Shown here piece after piece: positions 59,548 through 64,000 of a stretch of DNA of 64,000 bases. The stretch is from Janibacter sp. HTCC2649 (GTDB lineage: Bacteria > Actinomycetota > Actinomycetes > Actinomycetales > Dermatophilaceae). Under the pieces are notes generated by a model. That model searched no databases, was not told the origin of the DNA, and saw only the letters and a list, made by a program, of their open reading frames with translations. The position numbers and the translations under genes were made by a program. The DNA is taken from assembly GCF_000152705.1 (NCBI RefSeq), contig NZ_CH672413.1, positions 1,649,978-1,713,977 on the forward strand. The letters run 5' to 3'. Numbering within the stretch: position 1 is the stretch's first letter; each line of letters begins with the position of its first letter.

Positions 59548-60530
59548 TTGGCGTCCTCCTTGATCTGCTGGGCGGCTTCGCCACCGGCCGGGACGAACCC
59601 GGCGGCCTTGGCGGCATCCGCGGTGCGGAACCAGACCTCGGCCTCAGTGGCGTCGTACCAACGCGAACCAGGCACGTGGTACTTCATGGAGTCCTTGTTG
59701 CCCTTGATGCCGAAGCCCGCAGGTGCGGTGCCGTCCTCGAGAGCAGCGTGGCTGTCGGAGCCGAAGCCACCGTCAACCTCAGCCTCGGGTGCAGCGGCTT
59801 CGGTCTCGACGAGCTTGGCCGGCTTCTCAGCCTTGGCGGGCTTGTCAGCCTTGGGGGCCTTCGCAGCCTTGGCGGGCTTCTCGGCAGCTGCCTCGACAAC
59901 CTCGACCTGGACGTCAGCGGTCTTGACCTTGGCGACCGGGCCAGCGACGAACGCGTCGAAGGCGGCCTGGGTGAAGACCACGTCGTCGGCGCAGAGCACG
60001 TCGTACGTGTTGAGCTGGTCGGCGACGATGACGTGGAGGTTCTCCAGGTTGCGCACCGACTTCAGCGACACGATGTCACTGCGGTCGAGGACGACGAGCA
60101 TGTTCTTGCGCTCGGTCAGTCCTGCCAGCAGTGCAACGGCTTCCTTGGTCGAAGGGGCATCGCCCTGGACGAGCGAAGCAACGACGTGGATGCGGCCGTG
60201 ACGAGCGCGGTCAGAGAGGGCGCCGCGCAGGGCAGCAGCCTTCATCTTCTTGGGGGTGCGCTGCGAGTAGTCACGCGGGGTCGGTCCGTGGACGACGCCA
60301 CCACCGGTCCAGTGCGGCGCGCGGGTCGAGCCCGCACGGGCGCGGCCGGTGCCCTTCTGACGGTGCGGCTTGCGACCACCACCGCGGACTTCGCCGCGGG
60401 TCTTGGTCGAGTGCGTGCCCTGGCGCGCCGCGGCGAGCTGGGCGACGACGACCTGGTGGATCAGGGGGATGTTGGTCTGCACGTCGAAGATCTCGGCGGG
60501 CAGGTCAACGTTCACGGTCTGCGTAGCCAT
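59544..60530 (-). CDS. rplD: 50S ribosomal protein L4 with extra C-terminal domain
   Basis: A 328-residue L4, about 110 longer than usual. The core (1-~215) has the exit-tunnel loop with [22 protein letters not shown] and [15 protein letters not shown]. Then a Lys/Pro/Ala linker (~220-270) and a domain at 272-328 ([24 protein letters not shown]...[11 protein letters not shown]), almost the same as the L17 tail. ATG 60530 follows a good ribosome site; a longer frame upstream overlaps rplC and is not real. Confidence 0.96.
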   Translation of the reverse strand: MATQTVNVDLPAEIFDVQTNIPLIHQVVVAQLAAARQGTHSTKTRGEVRGGGRKPHRQKGTGRARAGSTRAPHWTGGGVVHGPTPRDYSQRTPKKMKAAALRGALSDRARHGRIHVVASLVQGDAPSTKEAVALLAGLTERKNMLVVLDRSDIVSLKSVRNLENLHVIVADQLNTYDVLCADDVVFTQAAFDAFVAGPVAKVKTADVQVEVVEAAAEKPAKAAKAPKADKPAKAEKPAKLVETEAAAPEAEVDGGFGSDSHAALEDGTAPAGFGIKGNKDSMKYHVPGSRWYDATEAEVWFRTADAAKAAGFVPAGGEAAQQIKEDAK

Positions 60531-60535
60531 GATGG

Positions 60536-61192
60536 TCACGCTCCCTTCACGGCGTTGCGGACGAGCACGACCGCGCCACGGGGGCCGGGAACGGCGCCCT
60601 TGACGAGCAGCAGCCCCTTGTCGGCGACGACGGCGTGGATCGTGAGGTTCTGGGTGGTCTGACGCACGCCACCCATACGGCCAGCCATGCGCATGCCCTT
60701 GAAGACACGACCCGGGGTGGCGCAGCCACCGATCGAGCCGGGCTTGCGGTGGTTCTTGTGAGAACCGTGGGAGGACGAGACGCCGTGGAAGCCGTGACGC
60801 TTCATGACACCGGCGAAGCCCTTGCCCTTGGTCGTGGCGGAGATGTCGACGGCCTGTCCGGCCTCGAACGTCTCGGCGGTGAGCTCCTGGCCCAGCGAGT
60901 ACTCGGCAGCGTCCGCGGTGCGGAGCTCGACGAGGTGGCGGCGCGGCGTGACGCCGGCCTTCTCGAAGTGGCCGGTGAGCGGCTTGGTCACCTTGCGCGG
61001 GTCGATCGCGCCGAACGCGATCTGCACCGCGGCGTAGCCGTCGGTCTCGGCGTTGCGGACCTGCGTCACGACGCAGGGCCCAGCCTCGATGACGGTGACG
61101 GGGATGAGCCGGTTCTCGGCGTCCCACACCTGGGTCATGCCGAGCTTCTTGCCCAGCACACCCTTCACGGTCTTGGTTGCAATGTCAGTCAT
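60536..61192 (-). CDS. rplC: 50S ribosomal protein L3
   Basis: A 218-residue L3. [36 protein letters not shown] and the tip loop [54 protein letters not shown] are typical. Confidence 0.97.
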   Translation of the reverse strand: MTDIATKTVKGVLGKKLGMTQVWDAENRLIPVTVIEAGPCVVTQVRNAETDGYAAVQIAFGAIDPRKVTKPLTGHFEKAGVTPRRHLVELRTADAAEYSLGQELTAETFEAGQAVDISATTKGKGFAGVMKRHGFHGVSSSHGSHKNHRKPGSIGGCATPGRVFKGMRMAGRMGGVRQTTQNLTIHAVVADKGLLLVKGAVPGPRGAVVLVRNAVKGA

Positions 61193-61202
61193 CTGTCAAC
61201 CC

Positions 61203-61511
61203 TCAGAGCTTGATCTCGATGTTGACGTCAGCCGGGAGGTCGAGACGCATCAACGAGTCGACAGCCTTGGGCGTCGGGTCGATGATGTCGATGAGGCGCT
61301 TGTGGGTGCGCATCTCGAAGTGCTCGCGGCTGTCCTTGTACTTGTGCGGCGAACGGATGACCACGAAAACGTTCTTCTCCGTGGGCAGCGGCACAGGGCC
61401 GACCACCGTTGCGCCGGCACGGGTCACCGTGTCGACGATCTTCCGCGCCGAGTTGTCGATGACCTCGTGGTCATACGACTTCAAGCGGATGCGGATCTTC
61501 TGTCCCGCCAT
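61203..61511 (-). CDS. rpsJ: 30S ribosomal protein S10
   Basis: A 102-residue S10 (also NusE), first gene of the S10 operon. [29 protein letters not shown] and [41 protein letters not shown] are conserved. GGAAG stands nine bases before ATG 61511. Confidence 0.97.
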   Translation of the reverse strand: MAGQKIRIRLKSYDHEVIDNSARKIVDTVTRAGATVVGPVPLPTEKNVFVVIRSPHKYKDSREHFEMRTHKRLIDIIDPTPKAVDSLMRLDLPADVNIEIKL

Positions 61512-61882
61512 CTTGGCTTCCGTCTCTCTCTCGCCGTCTTCTTACTTCTGTCTTTGGTCGATCCTCAGGTCCGACCCCCGAGGTCGGGCGTGTCGCGCCC
61601 GCTCCGCGGCCCGACGGCATACGCATTCCTGCGTCAATCCGTCGGATGAATCGGAACTCCGTTGAATCGGAGCCGCTTTGCCTGCCGTGTGTCGCCCCGG
61701 CTTGACCGGTTCGAGTTGTTCTCACGTACAGGGGTGGTCCGAACCCGACGAGTGGTCGAGCGGATGCGTTCCACACCAAGCAACTGGACAATAGTGCCAG
61801 AGGCGGGGGCGACCTACCAAATCGAGTCAGGGGCGCACGGCATCCTCGTGCTCGTGGCGCGTCGTTCCCCGCGCCGGCGGAA
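61512..61882 (-). promoter_or_regulatory. S10 operon promoter and leader region, no gene
   Basis: No coding sequence supported in this ~370-bp stretch. A minus-strand TTGGTA (61822-61817) followed by CACTAT 18 bp later is a weak promoter candidate, which would give a leader of about 280 nt before rpsJ. One GGCATAC motif at 61616-61622. No clear riboswitch-like fold can be called by eye. Confidence 0.35.
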
Positions 61883-61926
61883 CGCCGAAGCCCTCGCGGA
61901 ACGCATCCCGCGAGGGCTTCGGCGTG
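61883..61926 (-). terminator. strong hairpin terminator after the secreted helical protein
   Basis: An 18-bp perfect stem (61883-61900 / 61909-61926; core CGCCGAAGCCCTCGCGG) with an 8-base loop, 34 bp past the stop at 61960. It insulates the S10 promoter from read-through. Confidence 0.8.
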
Positions 61927-61959
61927 GGCACCGCGTGCGGCGCCCCGGTGTGGTTGTGG

Positions 61960-62544
61960 TCAGCGCGGTCCCCCGCCGAGCACTCCCGCGTCCAGTGCCT
62001 TGAGAACGGACGCCTTGTCGGCTGCGGTGAGCTTCCCAGCCTTCACTGCGGCGTCGAGCCTGGCGCTCAGCTCCGTCTTGTGCTCGGCATCGTGGGCGGC
62101 GCGGACCTTGTCGAGGGCCGCGGCCACCTTGTCGGCGCTCACTCCGAGTTCCTTGGCGAGAGCTGCAACGTATGCCGTCTCCCTGGCCTGGCGCTCGGCG
62201 TCCGTCGGCTTCGTACCCTCAGCGGGCTTCTCCGTCGGCTTGTTGGCCTCGCGCACCTTCTCGATGGCGGCCTGGACCTTGGCCTCGTCGAGACCGAGGG
62301 CCGAGGCAAGGGCCTTGGCATCGGCGCCCCTGGGGCCACCCTTGCCATGTCCGGGACCGCCTGGCACACCGCCACGCTCCCCCGGGACGGTGGCCGACGG
62401 CGCCTCGCCGCTCTGGGTGGATGACGACGCACCCGGGGTCGGGGTGGTGTCGGCGAGGGCCTGGCTCGCGCCGAGACCGATCGTGGCGATCGCGGCTGCT
62501 CCGGCCACACCGGCGAGGGCGGCCGTCTTGGTGATCCTGGGCAT
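61960..62544 (-). CDS. secreted helical-repeat protein, unknown
   Basis: A 194-residue protein with a signal peptide (PRITKTAALAGVAGAAAIATIGLGASQALA, cut near ~32), a Thr/Pro/Ser linker with GGVPGGPGHGKGGPRG, and two similar helical units: ALASALGLDEAKVQAAIEKV (~93-112) and ALAKELGVSADKVAAALDKV (~146-165). These units occur in exported proteins of actinobacteria and clostridia; role not known. It ends in a Lys/Ala-rich helix. ATG 62544 is chosen for the signal peptide. Confidence 0.75.
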   Translation of the reverse strand: MPRITKTAALAGVAGAAAIATIGLGASQALADTTPTPGASSSTQSGEAPSATVPGERGGVPGGPGHGKGGPRGADAKALASALGLDEAKVQAAIEKVREANKPTEKPAEGTKPTDAERQARETAYVAALAKELGVSADKVAAALDKVRAAHDAEHKTELSARLDAAVKAGKLTAADKASVLKALDAGVLGGGPR

Positions 62545-62683
62545 GGAGTGTTCCTCTCGTTGCGGTCGACCCGAGGTGGCCGACCGTCGTCCCACCACCG
62601 TGACCTCCCGAACTGAACCTGTCGTATGCCGGACCTGTCACGAACCTGTCAACCATCCGGGCTCGGGCTGCTGGTCGGCGTGG

Positions 62684-63129
62684 TCACCCAACGCGTTCGG
62701 CCCACGGCGAGAGCGCCAGGTCGGGCGTGACGACAGCCGCTCCGGGCACAGCAGACAGGACCCGCTCCACGAGGTCCACCGAGCCGGCGACGAACGTCGC
62801 TGCGATGTCGGTGTCACCGCCGACGAGCCAGGAGTGGGAGCACGGCCAGAACAGGCTCGGCGACCGGCTCCCCAGAGCGCCGCGACGCAGCCGCCGGGGT
62901 CCTTGCCGATGCATCCCCGAAGGGGTGCCGCCAGGTCCGCGTTGAGGACCTCGCCCGGGTTGCTCGTCGGATCGTCGGCGCGGTGCGGGATCACGGCATA
63001 CGCCGCGAACGCCGTCGTCACGAGACCCCCTACGGTCCCGAAGGGACCCAGTTCGGGCGACAACCACTCCCCTGCCGACGGCGGAACAGTGAGGAGATCG
63101 GACCAGGTGCGTGACGGCATACGCATCAT
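62684..63129 (-). pseudogene. hypothetical gene split by a one-base frameshift
   Basis: A protein-like N-terminus (MMRMPSRTWSDLLTVPPSA, then FGTVGGLVTTAFAAYAVIPHRADD...GKDPGGCVAALWG) runs to about 62875, after which that frame turns to low-complexity Arg/Ser. The protein-like continuation FWPCSHSWLVGGDTDIAATFVAGSVDLVERVL...AERVG lies in another frame ending at 62684. Adding one G to the GGGG at the junction rejoins them into ~149 residues. No family recognised; a deletion or sequencing error. Confidence 0.55.
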
Positions 63130-63168
63130 TGAATCGATCGCGTACGCGGACTGCTCGCGAACATGCGA

Positions 63169-63204
63169 AAGGGCCCCACACCTCTTGCAAGGTGTGGGGC
63201 CCTT
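63169..63204 (-). terminator. tuf terminator
   Basis: A perfect 15-bp stem (AAGGGCCCCACACCT and its complement) with loop CTTGCA, 36 bp past the tuf stop. TTCTC follows on the other strand as a short pyrimidine run. Confidence 0.85.
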
Positions 63205-63239
63205 CTCGAGTGCGTCAGTGACGCAGTCGGTCAGTCAGA

Positions 63240-64000
63240 TCACGCGGTGATCTTGGTGACGCGACCGGCGCCGACGGTCCGGCCACCCTCACGGATGGCG
63301 AACTTGAGGCCCTCTTCCATGGCGATCGGCTGGATGAGCTCGACCGACATCTCGGTGTTGTCGCCGGGCATGACCATCTCGGTGCCCTCGGGCAGCTTGA
63401 CGACGCCGGTGACGTCCGTGGTGCGGAAGTAGAACTGGGGACGGTAGTTGTCGTAGAACGGCGTGTGACGGCCACCCTCATCCTTGGACAGGATGACAAC
63501 GTTCGCCTCGAAGTTCTTGTGAGGCGTGATCGAGCCCGGCTTGCAGATGACCTGGCCGCGCTCGACGTCCTCGCGCTTGATGCCACGGATGAGCAGGCCG
63601 ACGTTCTCGCCCGCACGACCCTCGTCGAGGAGCTTGCGGAACATCTCGATGCCGGTGACCGTGGTCTTGGTCGCGGGGCCCTCGTGGATGCCGACGATCT
63701 CGACGTCCTCGTTGACGTTCAGGATGCCGCGCTCGATACGACCGGTGACGACGGTGCCACGACCGGTGATCGTGAACACGTCCTCGACGGGCATGAGGAA
63801 CGGCTTGTCGACGTCACGCTCGGGCTCGGGGACCGACTCGTCGACGGCGTCCATGAGCTCCAGGACGGTTGCGCCCCACTCGGCGTCGCCCTCGAGCGCC
63901 TTGAGCGCCGAGACCTTGACCACGGGAACGTCGTCGCCGGGGAACTCGTAAGCGGAGAGCAGCTCACGAACCTCCATCTCGACGAGCTCGAGGATCTCCT
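63240..64000 (-). CDS. tuf: elongation factor Tu (5' end outside window)
   Basis: The C-terminal ~253 residues of EF-Tu, which brings aminoacyl-tRNA to the ribosome. The end of the G domain (SALKALEGD), domain 2 ([12 protein letters not shown]) and domain 3 ([40 protein letters not shown], ending AGRVTKITA) are visible. The start lies beyond 64000. It stands upstream of the S10 operon as usual, with two unrelated genes between. Confidence 0.97.
   Translation of the reverse strand, partial: EILELVEMEVRELLSAYEFPGDDVPVVKVSALKALEGDAEWGATVLELMDAVDESVPEPERDVDKPFLMPVEDVFTITGRGTVVTGRIERGILNVNEDVEIVGIHEGPATKTTVTGIEMFRKLLDEGRAGENVGLLIRGIKREDVERGQVICKPGSITPHKNFEANVVILSKDEGGRHTPFYDNYRPQFYFRTTDVTGVVKLPEGTEMVMPGDNTEMSVELIQPIAMEEGLKFAIREGGRTVGAGRVTKITA

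Noticed and set aside
59544-61127. A 527-residue version of L4 with a long N-terminal extension
   Set aside because: The extension overlaps rplC in another frame and translates to Arg/Pro-rich nonsense; ATG 60530 is the family start.

Overview
The window is high-GC DNA from an actinobacterium. The gene set and order (S10 and spc ribosomal operons, glpX beside a DUF4245 gene, mutA-mutB-meaB, short-lid Adk, IspH, XseA/XseB) fit a Micrococcales-type genome, and Intrasporangiaceae-like is my best guess; this rests on gene content, not on a database search. No rRNA, tRNA, CRISPR array, insertion sequence or prophage is visible.

Layout. 1-8500: housekeeping and small accessory genes (ychF end, Nudix hydrolase, DUF389 membrane protein, rmuC, M23 peptidase, ispH, doxX/tetR divergent pair, xseA-xseB). 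8629-16856: DUF4245 gene, then a carbon-metabolism run on the plus strand (glpX, pfkB-type sugar kinase, class I fumarase, beta-carbonic anhydrase, MOSC protein), followed by an NAD(P)-binding protein, Ohr/OsmC and a GH1 beta-glucosidase. 16999-19626: a polar amino acid ABC transporter. 19703-22266: glmM and the rplM-rpsI pair. 22559-32582: ArsR-MFS pair, flavin monooxygenase, a large secreted alpha-amylase with three starch-binding modules, a DUF2993 protein, truA and small genes. 32675-36712: the infA-rpmJ-rpsM-rpsK-rpsD-rpoA-rplQ cluster (minus strand). 36996-49320: an accessory block (CPBP protease fusion, methylmalonyl-CoA mutase mutA-mutB with meaB, an HxlR-controlled reductase operon, LLM oxidoreductase, map, FMN reductase, DinB). 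49410-61511: adk-secY, the spc operon and the S10 operon (minus strand). 61960-64000: a secreted helical-repeat protein, a frameshifted hypothetical gene and the 3' part of tuf.

The ribosomal genes form the usual tuf, S10, spc, secY-adk-map, infA-rplQ, rplM-rpsI order, but the series is opened in several places by accessory genes. Convergent gene pairs are separated by strong hairpin terminators.

Most notable observation: the motif GGCATAC (usually ACGGCATAC), in either orientation, occurs about 50 times by hand count. This is far above chance. It lies inside coding regions, where it imposes unusual codons (TAT, ATA), and as inverted pairs inside terminators. That is how known DNA-uptake signal sequences behave. 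A second notable point is that ribosomal proteins L17 and L4 carry nearly identical extra C-terminal domains.
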